DNA of 9,588 nt from Planctomycetaceae bacterium (lineage in GTDB: Bacteria; Planctomycetota; Planctomycetia; Planctomycetales; Planctomycetaceae): assembly GCA_020426085.1 (NCBI GenBank), contig JAGQQP010000118.1, positions 1 through 9,588 of the forward strand. Reading direction: 5' to 3'. Made by a program: the position numbers and the translations under genes. Positions within the stretch are counted from its first letter, which is position 1. Every line of letters begins with the position of its first letter. The notes beneath the pieces were generated by a model. It made no database searches and was not told the origin of the DNA. It saw nothing but the letters and a program-made list of their open reading frames with translations. Positions 1 to 7,778 of the stretch are shown piece after piece.

Positions 1-2
1 TC

Positions 3-1337
3 AATGCATCTCTGAATGTCACAGACTTTGGTGGCGTCACTGCTTCCACGGGCGAAATACTGGATACAGAACTCTGGGCTGTGCCGTTCGACCTGAACGA
101 TGATGGTACCATCAACTACCGTGACCTGATCACACTGACTTCCTATTACGGTACTTCTGTGGTAGATGCAAAATCGGGTCTTGCCTGGTCGCTTGACTTC
201 GACAAGAGCGGACTGGTTAACTATCGAGACCTGATTTTCCTGGTATCAAATTACGGCAAATCCAGAGGCACCGGACAACAGGTTTCCTTCCCGCCTAACT
301 TCCCGCAGGAATGGTATGGTTCTGAAATTATCACTGAAGGTAGTGACAGCCTATCGACATTGATTGATGCAGCCACCGATGAATGGAAAACCGCAACAGG
401 AAATCCTGACCTGGCGGTCCAAGTCGTCGTGACTGACCTGGGTGGTCAACAACTGGGTGAAGGCCATATTCTGGAACTCGATGAAAACGGGATTCCGGTG
501 AAAGGTCGTATTTACATCGATGACGATGCTGGCGGCCTGGGATGGTACTCCTCTGTTGATGGTCAGGCATTTGACAGTAATGGCCTGGCGATTGCCGGTT
601 CCGCTGCAGAAGGTCACTATGATCTCTATACAGTGCTTCTGCATGAAATCGGTCACGCTGCCGGGTTCACGACAAGTTATACCGCTTTTACGGATCATGT
701 AGAAACCAGTGATACCGGACAGGTTCAATTTGTCAGCTGGGACGTTGTTGCTCCTCTGACTGATGACGGGCTGCATATCGATGAGACGTTCTATCCGGAC
801 GATATCATGGGGGCCACTCTGGATCCATCTACCAGAAAGATGATCTCCGCACTGGATATACAAGTTCTACAGGCCGCTTACAACAGTGCTGACGGAGCAG
901 TCATCATTCCGTTGAGTGCACCATTGACGGCTTCCACGATACAAAGCGTTTCAACAGCCAATACTGCATCTGCAGAAGAACCCCAGGTTCCTGTTTCGAA
1001 GCCTGTCGTTGCACCAGAACAGCAGCAACTCGCGTCTGAAACATCTCAACCAACGGAACTGCAGGCAGATACGTTACCCTCGTGGTATCTTAGCCCTGCA
1101 CTGCCACATTCAGGTTCAAGCCTGATTGTGAAACAGTCCGTGGATCAGGAACTCCAGATCGGTTCCCTGTTTGATGTCACTTACGAAACAGATCTGTCAG
1201 ACGACCTCAAACCGGAAGATTCTGCTCTGGAACTGAGCCTGAATCCTGAATTTGATCTGGACGATGTCCGGGATTCCGAAGTTGTTGACGAAGAACTGGA
1301 CAGTGTGTTCGCCGACTGGTCTGGCCCACTGGTTTAA
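3..1337 (+). CDS. C-terminal part of a secreted dockerin / matrixin-like metalloprotease-domain protein (5' end outside window)
   Basis: The frame is open from the first bases, so the gene starts upstream; a GTG at 81 is in frame but lies inside the protein. 444 residues are visible. Two dockerin-type calcium loops come first (DLNDDGTINYRDL, residues about 30-42, and DFDKSGLVNYRDL, about 65-77). A matrixin/metzincin-like region follows, with HEIGHAAGF at residues 214-222 and a Met-turn-like DIMG near 269 followed by an R...S.LD..vLqaaY pattern. A Gln/Pro/Ser/Thr-rich linker (about 300-355) leads to a strongly acidic tail ending in WSGPLV. The role is inferred to be an exported or surface calcium-binding protein with a protease-like domain; substrate unknown. 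The third zinc ligand expected six residues after the second His is a Thr, so the domain may use a different ligand (His at 696-698 is a candidate) or be inactive. The signal peptide would be outside the window. Confidence 0.75.
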   Translation, partial: NASLNVTDFGGVTASTGEILDTELWAVPFDLNDDGTINYRDLITLTSYYGTSVVDAKSGLAWSLDFDKSGLVNYRDLIFLVSNYGKSRGTGQQVSFPPNFPQEWYGSEIITEGSDSLSTLIDAATDEWKTATGNPDLAVQVVVTDLGGQQLGEGHILELDENGIPVKGRIYIDDDAGGLGWYSSVDGQAFDSNGLAIAGSAAEGHYDLYTVLLHEIGHAAGFTTSYTAFTDHVETSDTGQVQFVSWDVVAPLTDDGLHIDETFYPDDIMGATLDPSTRKMISALDIQVLQAAYNSADGAVIIPLSAPLTASTIQSVSTANTASAEEPQVPVSKPVVAPEQQQLASETSQPTELQADTLPSWYLSPALPHSGSSLIVKQSVDQELQIGSLFDVTYETDLSDDLKPEDSALELSLNPEFDLDDVRDSEVVDEELDSVFADWSGPLV

Positions 1338-1372
1338 GCAACCGTCGACGAATCGATTTCATAGAAAACCTC

Positions 1373-1406
1373 AAGAGGTGAGAACCAGGTTCTCACCTCT
1401 TTTTTT
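1373..1406 (+). terminator. Perfect hairpin terminator shared by convergent genes
   Basis: A 14-base arm at 1373-1386 is exactly complementary to 1388-1401, with one central base, so the real loop is about three bases. The right arm runs straight into a T-tract (1400-1406), the classic intrinsic terminator for the plus-strand gene ending at 1337. On the minus strand the stop codon of ald (1405-1407) lies in the same T-tract and the hairpin follows at once, but the minus-strand side has only a short broken T-run (TTTT about 8 bases beyond the stem), so termination of ald there is probably weaker. Confidence 0.88.
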
Positions 1407-2511
1407 ATGGTTTGAACTCTTTGAATTCGATTCCGAAGGTTTCAGCGACCGCGCGATTGGTCACCTGCCCCTGATGGACATTGACCGCTGTCAGCAGGCC
1501 GTGGTTCTGTGCACAGGCTGCGGTCAATCCCTGATTGGCCAGTTTGAGCGCATATGGTAATGTCACATTACATAAAGCATAGGTGCTCGTACGACCGACT
1601 GCACCGGGCATATTTGCCACGCAATAGTGCACAACACCGTCAACTACAAATGTCGGATCGGAGTGCGTCGTGGGACGAGTCGTTTCAATACAGCCTCCCT
1701 GATCAACGGCAACATCAATCAGCACGGCACCAGGTTTCATCATTTTCAATGCGGACCGAGGAACCAGAACCGGTGCGCGGGCTCCGGGAATCAATACCGC
1801 ACCGATCACCAGATCAGCCAGTTCCAGTTCTGCCCGGATATTGTGTCGATCGCTATAGAGAGTATTCACATTGGCAGGCATAATATCTTCCAGGTACCGC
1901 AGTCGGTCGACATTGATATCAAGAATCACCACATCCGCCTGAAAGCCTGCAGCAATTTGTGCGGCGTTTTTTCCAACCACTCCCCCTCCCAGAATGACAA
2001 TGTGCGCGGGGGGAACGCCGGGAACTCCTCCCAGTAGAATCCCGCGTCCCAGTTGCGGACGTTCCAGGTATTTTGCGCCTTCCTGAATACTCATTCGGCC
2101 CGCGACTTCACTCATCGGCGTCAGCAGAGGCAGTTGACCGTGAGGGCCTTCCAGAGTTTCATAAGCAACCGCAGTGGCTCCCGTCTCCAGAAAGCCGCGC
2201 GTTAATTTCTCATCAGCGGCGAAATGAAAATAAGTAAACAGAATCTGGCCTGGTTTCAACAGAGCCCATTCTGTTGGCTGAGGCTCTTTGACCTTGATCA
2301 CCATATCCGCGCGGGCAAACAGTTCCTCTGCCGTTTCGACAATCTCGGCACCATTCTCTTCATAGAGTTCGTCGGGGATCCCACTTCCATGGCCGGCCCC
2401 TCGTTCGATCAGCACGGTATGCCCGGCAGCTGTCAGTTCTTCGGCCCCCACCGGAATCAATGCTACGCGATACTCATCCTGTTTAATTTCACGAGGGACT
2501 CCAATAATCAT
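1405..2511 (-). CDS. ald: Alanine dehydrogenase
   Basis: The enzyme catalyses the reversible NAD-dependent oxidative deamination of L-alanine to pyruvate and ammonia in the cytoplasm. The 368-residue product has the usual family length. It begins MIIGVPREIKQDEYRVAL and shows the expected substrate and catalytic residues: Arg15, Lys75 in VKVKEP, His96 in TYFHF and Asp270 in DVAVDQGG. The Rossmann nucleotide site is VILGGGVVGKNA at 172-183, and the signature HYCVANMPGAV lies at 295-305; it continues GRTST where many homologues have PRTST. The ATG start is supported by GGGAG six bases upstream and by the conserved N-terminus. The gene is divergent from nadC, stands alone, and converges on the dockerin/protease gene at a shared hairpin. 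It supports nitrogen assimilation or alanine catabolism. Confidence 0.96.
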   Translation of the reverse strand: MIIGVPREIKQDEYRVALIPVGAEELTAAGHTVLIERGAGHGSGIPDELYEENGAEIVETAEELFARADMVIKVKEPQPTEWALLKPGQILFTYFHFAADEKLTRGFLETGATAVAYETLEGPHGQLPLLTPMSEVAGRMSIQEGAKYLERPQLGRGILLGGVPGVPPAHIVILGGGVVGKNAAQIAAGFQADVVILDINVDRLRYLEDIMPANVNTLYSDRHNIRAELELADLVIGAVLIPGARAPVLVPRSALKMMKPGAVLIDVAVDQGGCIETTRPTTHSDPTFVVDGVVHYCVANMPGAVGRTSTYALCNVTLPYALKLANQGLTAACAQNHGLLTAVNVHQGQVTNRAVAETFGIEFKEFKP

Positions 2512-2517
2512 GCTCTT

Positions 2518-2522
2518 CTCCC
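2518..2522 (-). promoter_or_regulatory. Shine-Dalgarno site of ald
   Basis: GGGAG on the minus strand, six bases before the ATG at 2509-2511. It fixes the start of ald and is one of only two clear ribosome sites in the window. Confidence 0.7.
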
Positions 2523-2565
2523 GATTACATCTCAGACAGCAGACTGGTATGATACGACCATAGAC

Positions 2566-2571
2566 ATTATA
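2566..2571 (-). promoter_or_regulatory. Candidate -10 box for ald
   Basis: The minus strand reads TATAAT here, a perfect sigma-70 -10 hexamer, 54 bases upstream of the ald ATG, in the 168-bp divergent spacer (2512-2679). No good -35 hexamer is found 16-18 bases upstream (the best alignment is ACGAAT), so the call rests on the -10 alone in AT-rich DNA. For nadC on the plus strand only a weak arrangement is visible (TTGAAT at 2613-2618 with a poor -10 near 2636-2643). No operator-like dyad stands out in this spacer. Confidence 0.4.
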
Positions 2572-2679
2572 CGCTTTATTTTCATATTATTCGTCTGAAT
2601 TTTATTACCGTCTTGAATCTTAAACACTGCAATAGATTAACATTACAGAGACAATTAGCAGGAAAGCTCGATTTTAGCC

Positions 2680-3570
2680 GTGACCGTTCCCTTCACTGAC
2701 ATCCAGAAAAATGCAGCCATCACTCTCATCAAACTCGCTCTGGAAGAAGATCTGCAGCAGGCAGGTGATCTGACCTGTCAGGCACTGATTGACCAGTCGG
2801 ATCAGGCTGAAATCCAGATTGTCGCGCGACAACACGGAATCCTGGCCGGTTCTCCCATCACGTCGCTCATCTTCAGCGAACTGGATCCTGCAGTCGTCTG
2901 CACCCACCATCTCTCAGACGGGGATACGCTGGAACCAGATTCAGTCGTTACGACTTGTGCCGGCCCTCTCGCTTCGATTCTGACTGGTGAACGGACTGTG
3001 TTAAACTTTATGACGCATCTGTGTGGAGTCGCCTCGCTCACTGCTCGATATGTGGAAGCGGTCGCGGGGACAAACGCGACCATTCTGGACACTCGCAAAA
3101 CACTTCCCGGCTGGCGCGTCCTGGAAAAATACGCAGTCGCTGCCGGCGGGGGTACGAACCATCGCATGGGGCTGTATGATGGGGTCCTGATTAAAGACAA
3201 TCATCTGGCGGGTTGGGCATCACGTGCTTCTCAACCATCGATTGCCGCTGCGATTCAACAGGCACGCGCATCAGTCAATGGTCAGAAACCGATTGAGGTC
3301 GAAGTAGACACGCTGGATCAACTGGCGGATGCGTTACAGGCACATCCCGAGATCGTGCTGCTCGATAACATGTCACCAGAGATCATGAAACAGGCGATTG
3401 AGTTGCGAAACGCCACCTCGCCGACAACGCTGCTGGAAGCCTCCGGAGGTATTACTCTTGAGAGTCTCCGCAGTGTGGCAGAAACCGGTGTCGAGCGCAT
3501 CAGTGTAGGTGCTCTCACACATTCTGTGATTTCACTCGATTTAGGATTCGACTGGAAACGGCGTACTTGA
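2680..3570 (+). CDS. nadC: Quinolinate phosphoribosyltransferase (carboxylating), NAD biosynthesis
   Basis: The enzyme converts quinolinate and PRPP to nicotinate mononucleotide, CO2 and pyrophosphate, joining de novo synthesis to the common NAD pathway in the cytoplasm. The 296-residue length is normal. Family signatures are in order: LALEEDL..AGDLT (19-32), GERTVLNFMTHLCGVAS with Arg105, DTRKTLPGWR (137-146, Arg139/Lys140), GGGTNHRMGLYDGVLIKDNH (156-175, His161, Arg162, Lys172), IEVEVD (205-210), LLDNM (227-231) and the phosphate loop LEASGGI (252-258). The start is GTG; an in-frame TAG at 2656-2658 rules out a much longer form, and an AGGAAAG at 2660-2666 lies 13 bases before the GTG, a little far for a ribosome site. 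No nadA or nadB is adjacent. A membrane-protein gene follows 52 bp later and may be co-transcribed. Confidence 0.96.
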   Translation: MTVPFTDIQKNAAITLIKLALEEDLQQAGDLTCQALIDQSDQAEIQIVARQHGILAGSPITSLIFSELDPAVVCTHHLSDGDTLEPDSVVTTCAGPLASILTGERTVLNFMTHLCGVASLTARYVEAVAGTNATILDTRKTLPGWRVLEKYAVAAGGGTNHRMGLYDGVLIKDNHLAGWASRASQPSIAAAIQQARASVNGQKPIEVEVDTLDQLADALQAHPEIVLLDNMSPEIMKQAIELRNATSPTTLLEASGGITLESLRSVAETGVERISVGALTHSVISLDLGFDWKRRT

Positions 3571-3622
3571 CGAGAGCTTCTGCGATTCCAGATTCACTTT
3601 CAATACGATTAGATCTTCACAC

Positions 3623-5974
3623 ATGAATAAACCGGCTGCCAACGACCCTGCTCTCGCTCCACTCGAAGACCGCCCTTTGTATGTGCGGGGTGCGATTGTC
3701 TGGCTGCTGCTGTTTTTTATCATCTTCATCAGTTTCACACTTCCCAACAGCAATCCGGCAACCAGTCGCTGGGACGTATTTACTTATCTTCCCGTCCTGC
3801 TGATTGATCTGGTTGACCCTCTGCCTGTTGAAAATGCCCCTCCCTCGGGTTGGACCTATTTCCCGCAGCGTCTGCCATTGATGGGAATTGCTTTGACCGT
3901 CCTCGCTGGTGCCTGGGGACTGGGTATCCTGCTGACCCGGCTCATCAAAGTTCCGCTAAATCCCTTCACTGCAGAACGTACCGTATTTGCATATGGAGTT
4001 GGGATATCTACGGTTTCCCTGCTGACACTGGGAGGCGGGCTGCTGGGAGTCCTTTCACAAGGACTCTGTTACCTGACGCTGATTCTCTCAGCTCTGATCG
4101 GCTTCCTGTCTGCAGTACATGAATCAAAACAGAAAACGGGAACCCTGTTTCCATTCCAGCTCAAGCTGCCGGAAGCATTTGGGTATGAGGAACTGTTTCG
4201 GACGATCTGCATCCTGCTCATGACGCCGTTTGTTTTGAGCATGTTGCTGGGTGCGATGCTGCCTTCGACCGATTACGATGTACTGGAATATCATTTTGGT
4301 GGCCCGAAAGAATACTATCAACAGGGATACATTGGATTTCTGCCTCACAATGTTTATACAAGTTTCCCCTTCCTGACTGAAATGTTGACGCTGCTGGCGA
4401 TGACATTAAAAGGCGACTGGTTCTCGGGGGCGCAGGCCGGCAAACTGATTCTGATGACGTTTTCCCTGTTCTCCGCATTGGCCGTATTTACGACTGCCCG
4501 TCGCTGGTTCGGTGCCCATGCAGGCTGGCTGGCGGTGACGATCCTGCTGACAACTCCCTGGACATATCGAATTTCGATTATAGCGTACACCGAAGGTGCA
4601 CTCTCTTTTTATCTGATCGCCAGTCTGTTGAGCCTGATACTTGCGATTGAAGCATTGATCAAATGGTCGCAACCTGAATCACCGGATGACGCCAACTCCT
4701 CTGTACTCAAGACGGCTCCCCCCTCTTCTCTGTGGGCGTTTACCTGCCTGACCGGTTTCCTGTCCGGCTCGGCAATGGCCTGCAAGTATCCGGGCGTGCT
4801 CTCCGTTGTCATTCCCCTGGGATTGACGCTGCTGGGCTTCAGTTGGGTTCTGTTAAAACAGGATCAAAAACTGCGAAAGACCGTGACGCTCAAGCTGGCT
4901 GTACTGTTCTCAGCCGGAACGCTGCTGGCCATTGGACCGTGGCTGTTGAAAAACCTGGTGGAGACGGGAAACCCGGTTTACCCGTTACTCTATTCTGTAT
5001 TTGGCGGAACCGATCTGAGCGAAACACTCAATCAGAAATGGAAAGGCGGGCATAGTCCGAAGGATCACGATCCTGTAGATCTGGTGGTGAAACTGATCGA
5101 TGTCACTTTTAAGAGCGACTGGTTGAGTCCGCTGCTTTTCAGCCTGGCACCGCTGGCATTTCTGAAAACACAGCATCGTCGTCTGATTTTCTGGCTCTGG
5201 ATTTATGTCGGATTTCTGTTTCTGACCTGGTGGGTATTTACACATCGGATTGACCGCTTCTGGATCCCCATGATCCCTGTCGTCGCCGTACTGGCAGGAA
5301 TCGGAGCGACCTGGTGTTCCCGCACGATCTGGAAAGTCAGCCTGTCGGCGGCCATCCTGCTGGCAGTTCTGTTTAACCTGGGAATCACGACCAGCGGTCT
5401 GAGTGGATACAACGCTTATCTGGACGACATGCGTCATGCAGAAAAGTTTGCCCTCGAAATGACCGGACCGGAAATTCTGCTGCTGAATCAGATGAAGTTA
5501 AAACCGGATCAGGTCGTGCTCTCAGTTGGCGACGCCGAACTGTTTTATGCCGAGTTCCCGGTCGTGTACAGCACAGTCTTCGACGAAGACATCTTCAAGC
5601 TGTGGACGGCGGAAATCGAACCAGATACGACGGACAAATCACTGAAAATGAAACCGGCCAGTGAAATCGAAGCGAAATTCAAAGCAGAGCACATTGCTTA
5701 TGTGTATGTGAACTGGGCAGAAATATTAAGATACCGACTGCCGGGCTCTTATGGATACACCGATTACGTCACTCCCGCCCGCTTTAAAAAACTGGTCCAG
5801 GAAGGAGTTCTCAAGCAACCTTTACCGAACCAGTTCAGCTATCGAAATCTCGATACATTCAGTGAACGAGACTTGAAGGCTCTGCTGGAATGGGCGCCGG
5901 AACTGGTCGTGGAGCGCGAAGGTGAGCGCTATTTTATCACAGCTCAGATTTTTCCGGTTGTCACTTCACCATGA
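3623..5974 (+). CDS. Polytopic membrane protein, probable GT-C-fold glycosyltransferase-like
   Basis: A 783-residue inner-membrane protein. After a short cytoplasmic-looking N-terminus there are roughly 13-16 hydrophobic segments (for example about 23-40, 86-106, 121-143, 147-165, 191-213, 272-290, 300-346, 370-411, 420-440, 500-590). A soluble domain (about 595-783) follows, presumably on the outer face. The loop after the fifth segment holds an acidic motif TDYDVLEYH (216-224) and then a Tyr-rich stretch, as seen in the first large loop of GT-C enzymes such as PMT/ArnT-like proteins, where acidic residues act on a lipid-linked sugar. The tail contains VLSVGDAELFY (632-642) and YVYVNWAEILRYR (693-705). 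Donor and acceptor cannot be told. The ATG has no clear ribosome site. It ends 17 bp from the convergent small gene. The GT-C call is inferred from topology and motif; a transport or polymerase role is not excluded. Confidence 0.7.
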   Translation: MNKPAANDPALAPLEDRPLYVRGAIVWLLLFFIIFISFTLPNSNPATSRWDVFTYLPVLLIDLVDPLPVENAPPSGWTYFPQRLPLMGIALTVLAGAWGLGILLTRLIKVPLNPFTAERTVFAYGVGISTVSLLTLGGGLLGVLSQGLCYLTLILSALIGFLSAVHESKQKTGTLFPFQLKLPEAFGYEELFRTICILLMTPFVLSMLLGAMLPSTDYDVLEYHFGGPKEYYQQGYIGFLPHNVYTSFPFLTEMLTLLAMTLKGDWFSGAQAGKLILMTFSLFSALAVFTTARRWFGAHAGWLAVTILLTTPWTYRISIIAYTEGALSFYLIASLLSLILAIEALIKWSQPESPDDANSSVLKTAPPSSLWAFTCLTGFLSGSAMACKYPGVLSVVIPLGLTLLGFSWVLLKQDQKLRKTVTLKLAVLFSAGTLLAIGPWLLKNLVETGNPVYPLLYSVFGGTDLSETLNQKWKGGHSPKDHDPVDLVVKLIDVTFKSDWLSPLLFSLAPLAFLKTQHRRLIFWLWIYVGFLFLTWWVFTHRIDRFWIPMIPVVAVLAGIGATWCSRTIWKVSLSAAILLAVLFNLGITTSGLSGYNAYLDDMRHAEKFALEMTGPEILLLNQMKLKPDQVVLSVGDAELFYAEFPVVYSTVFDEDIFKLWTAEIEPDTTDKSLKMKPASEIEAKFKAEHIAYVYVNWAEILRYRLPGSYGYTDYVTPARFKKLVQEGVLKQPLPNQFSYRNLDTFSERDLKALLEWAPELVVEREGERYFITAQIFPVVTSP

Positions 5975-5991
5975 AGTTTCAAGCAGGCCGC

Positions 5992-6195
5992 TCAACCAAC
6001 TGGTGGTACAAAGTCGTTTATTTCACGACGTGCAGCACGAAGATCGCAGGCAAAATCGGGAATGATGATATCGCTGTCATCCAGATTCTGATACCCGCGT
6101 GGTTTGCTCTCCAGGAGACAATACCGTTCAAATTCATCGATGTGAATCGATTCGCAATTGATGGCTTCCGCCAGTTTTTCATCTGCCATATTCAT
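5992..6195 (-). CDS. Small unknown protein, 67 residues
   Basis: I do not recognise the family. The start is taken at 6193-6195 because a strong GGAGGGG (6204-6210, minus strand) lies eight bases upstream; the frame could extend to an ATG at 6253-6255, but those extra 20 codons would have to include the ribosome site. A second ATG two codons later (start MADEK) is also possible. The product starts MNMADEKLAEAINC, is acidic and soluble with no signal or membrane segment, has three cysteines (residues 14, 26, 50), a central ERYCLLESKPRGYQNLDDSD stretch and ends NDFVPPVG. Cysteine spacing does not match a simple zinc finger. It converges on the GT-C-like gene with 17 bp between. A plus-strand frame across the same DNA (from 5971) has no ribosome site as good and looks like a shadow. 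Confidence 0.65.
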   Translation of the reverse strand: MNMADEKLAEAINCESIHIDEFERYCLLESKPRGYQNLDDSDIIIPDFACDLRAARREINDFVPPVG

Positions 6196-6203
6196 AACCA
6201 AAT

Positions 6204-6210
6204 CCCCTCC
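6204..6210 (-). promoter_or_regulatory. Strong Shine-Dalgarno site of the small 67-residue gene
   Basis: The minus strand reads GGAGGGG, eight bases before the ATG at 6193-6195. It is the best ribosome site in the window and decides the start of this gene against the longer frame. Confidence 0.7.
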
Positions 6211-6428
6211 TGTACAGACTGTGAGGCTGACTGCCCCACAAATCGCATCACGCATTTTATCTAACTGGAGAGCAAAAACCTAGAAAAATCTGACTGGACA
6301 CATCATTTTCCGCGACTAAAACGTCACAAAACCATGATACCAAAGTACATATATCAACTCCGCCACCCGTTTATCCTGTTTATAGGGAGCGAACCTTTAC
6401 TGATTCTGAACCGTCCAACTGGGGGGCA

Positions 6429-6457
6429 TTGACCATCGACGCCGGGAATTCAATAAT
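6429..6457 (+). promoter_or_regulatory. Sigma-70-type promoter for trpBA
   Basis: TTGACC (6429-6434) and AATAAT (6452-6457) each match five of six consensus bases and are separated by exactly 17 bp. A transcript starting near 6464 would have a leader of about 43 bases before trpB, too short for a classical trp attenuator. A GGTTC/GAACC dyad (6458-6462 and 6478-6482) spans the predicted start and could be an operator, but its stem is only five bases. Confidence 0.6.
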
Positions 6458-6506
6458 GGTTCCCTGCACGTTTTATTGAACCTACATTAGTATATCTGAG
6501 CCAATT

Positions 6507-7712
6507 ATGAGTACGAGTTTATCAAATGTGCCTGACGCATCAGGTCGTTTTGGAGAATTTGGTCGACGTTTTGTCCCTGAAACCCTGATGCACGCTCTCG
6601 AAGAGCTGACGCAGGAATATGAGAAAGCGAAACAGGACCCTTCGTTCCAGGCAGAACTGGATGACCTGCTCAAAAACTACGTCGGACGGCCCAACCCGCT
6701 GTACTTCGCTGAACGACTGACCGAATTCTGTGGGGGTGGGAAAATCTTCTTTAAACGGGAAGACCTGAATCACACCGGCGCCCACAAAATCAACAACACC
6801 ATCGGTCAGGCGTTGCTGACGATGCGAATGGGAAAAAAACGGGTGATTGCCGAAACGGGAGCCGGTCAGCACGGCGTTGCTTCCGCTGTCGCCTGTGCCC
6901 GCTTTGGACTCGAGTGTATTGTCTACATGGGTGAAGAAGACATCCGCCGTCAGAAGCTGAATGTCTTCAACATGAAAATGATGGGGGCAGAAGTTCGCGC
7001 CGTCACGAGTGGATCACGCACACTCCGAGACGCCGTCAACGAAGCGATGCGCGACTGGATGTCGAGCGTAGAAACCACACATTACATTATCGGCTCCGTG
7101 ATTGGACCGCACCCCTTCCCAATGATGGTCCGGGATTTTCAGTCTGTCATTGGAAAAGAATCACGGGCACAGTGTCTCGAGCAAACGGGTCGTCTGCCCG
7201 ACCATGTCATTGCCTGTGTCGGCGGTGGTTCCAACTCCGCAGGCATGTTCTACCCCTTCATCGACGATGAATCCGTCAAGTTGACGGGAGTGGAAGCCGG
7301 GGGCAGAGGTCCCGAACCGGGCGAGCATGCCAGCACACTCAGCTATGGTGCCAAAGGTGTGCTGCATGGCAGTTTTGGTTACGTTTTGCAGGACGATGAC
7401 GGCCAGACGATGGACGTGCATTCCATTTCTGCAGGTCTGGATTATCCCGGAGTTGGTCCTGAGCACAGTTACTGGAAAGACTCGGGACGCGTCAACTATA
7501 CCGCTATCACTGACGACGAGGCCTTAGAAGGCTTCCAGACCATGGCGAAACTGGAAGGGATTATCCCCGCGATTGAATCTTCACACGCCATTGCCCATGC
7601 GATTAAAGCGGCCCGGGAATCTGGTCCCGATGAAACGATTGTCGTCTGCTTATCCGGGCGCGGCGATAAGGATGTGAATGAAGTGGCCCGCCTGTTAGGA
7701 CGGGAAATCTAA
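6507..7712 (+). CDS. trpB: Tryptophan synthase beta chain
   Basis: This PLP enzyme joins indole, delivered through the tunnel from the alpha chain, to L-serine to give tryptophan, in the cytoplasmic alpha2-beta2 complex. The 401-residue length is typical of the TrpB1 type. It begins with the family lead-in [16 protein letters not shown]. Lys94 in GAHKINN forms the PLP Schiff base, Glu116 in AETGAGQHG is the catalytic acid, GGGSNS (239-244) binds the PLP phosphate, [10 protein letters not shown] lies at 311-320, and CLSGRGDKD (381-389) closes the cofactor site. The ATG is well placed against the family N-terminus, yet no ribosome site precedes it (GAGCCAATT). trpA follows after 66 bp; no other trp gene is in the window, so the pathway is dispersed or the rest lies elsewhere. 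Confidence 0.97.
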   Translation: MSTSLSNVPDASGRFGEFGRRFVPETLMHALEELTQEYEKAKQDPSFQAELDDLLKNYVGRPNPLYFAERLTEFCGGGKIFFKREDLNHTGAHKINNTIGQALLTMRMGKKRVIAETGAGQHGVASAVACARFGLECIVYMGEEDIRRQKLNVFNMKMMGAEVRAVTSGSRTLRDAVNEAMRDWMSSVETTHYIIGSVIGPHPFPMMVRDFQSVIGKESRAQCLEQTGRLPDHVIACVGGGSNSAGMFYPFIDDESVKLTGVEAGGRGPEPGEHASTLSYGAKGVLHGSFGYVLQDDDGQTMDVHSISAGLDYPGVGPEHSYWKDSGRVNYTAITDDEALEGFQTMAKLEGIIPAIESSHAIAHAIKAARESGPDETIVVCLSGRGDKDVNEVARLLGREI

Positions 7713-7778
7713 ACTCACTGTTCCATTTGTCCCCTGCATCTGTCTCCTGATCATTTACATAAAGTAGTACCGCGAATC

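Larger units (their letters stand above)
6196..6506. other. Divergent 311-bp spacer between small gene and trpB
   Basis: No ORF of note is seen here. It holds the ribosome site of the small minus-strand gene (6204-6210) and a good promoter for trpB near its right end. For the small gene, minus-strand -10-like boxes can be found (TAAAAT at 6255-6260; TATCAT preceded by TG at 6334-6339), but none has a properly spaced -35. The pentamer GAACC occurs at 6391, 6408 and 6478 and its inverse GGTTC at 6458. No attenuator-type leader peptide with tandem Trp codons and no T-box-like or riboswitch-like fold was recognised. Confidence 0.5.

Noticed and set aside
81..1337. Treating GTG at 81 as the true start of the dockerin/protease gene
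   Set aside because: The frame is open to the window edge with protein-like sequence before it, and there is no ribosome site; a signal peptide would be expected.
6255..6260. TAAAAT on the minus strand as the -10 of the small gene
   Set aside because: No hexamer resembling TTGACA is found 16-18 bases upstream, and AT-rich matches are common in this spacer.
5971..6264. A 97-residue plus-strand frame whose ATG overlaps the end of the GT-C-like gene
   Set aside because: Although the ATGA overlap looks like coupling, it has no ribosome site, covers the antisense of the small minus-strand gene that has a very strong one, and its composition (many Ile/Phe/Thr/Cys) looks like a shadow.
6464..6506. 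A trp attenuator or leader peptide before trpB
   Set aside because: The predicted leader is only about 43 bases, with no tandem Trp codons and no terminator/antiterminator fold.
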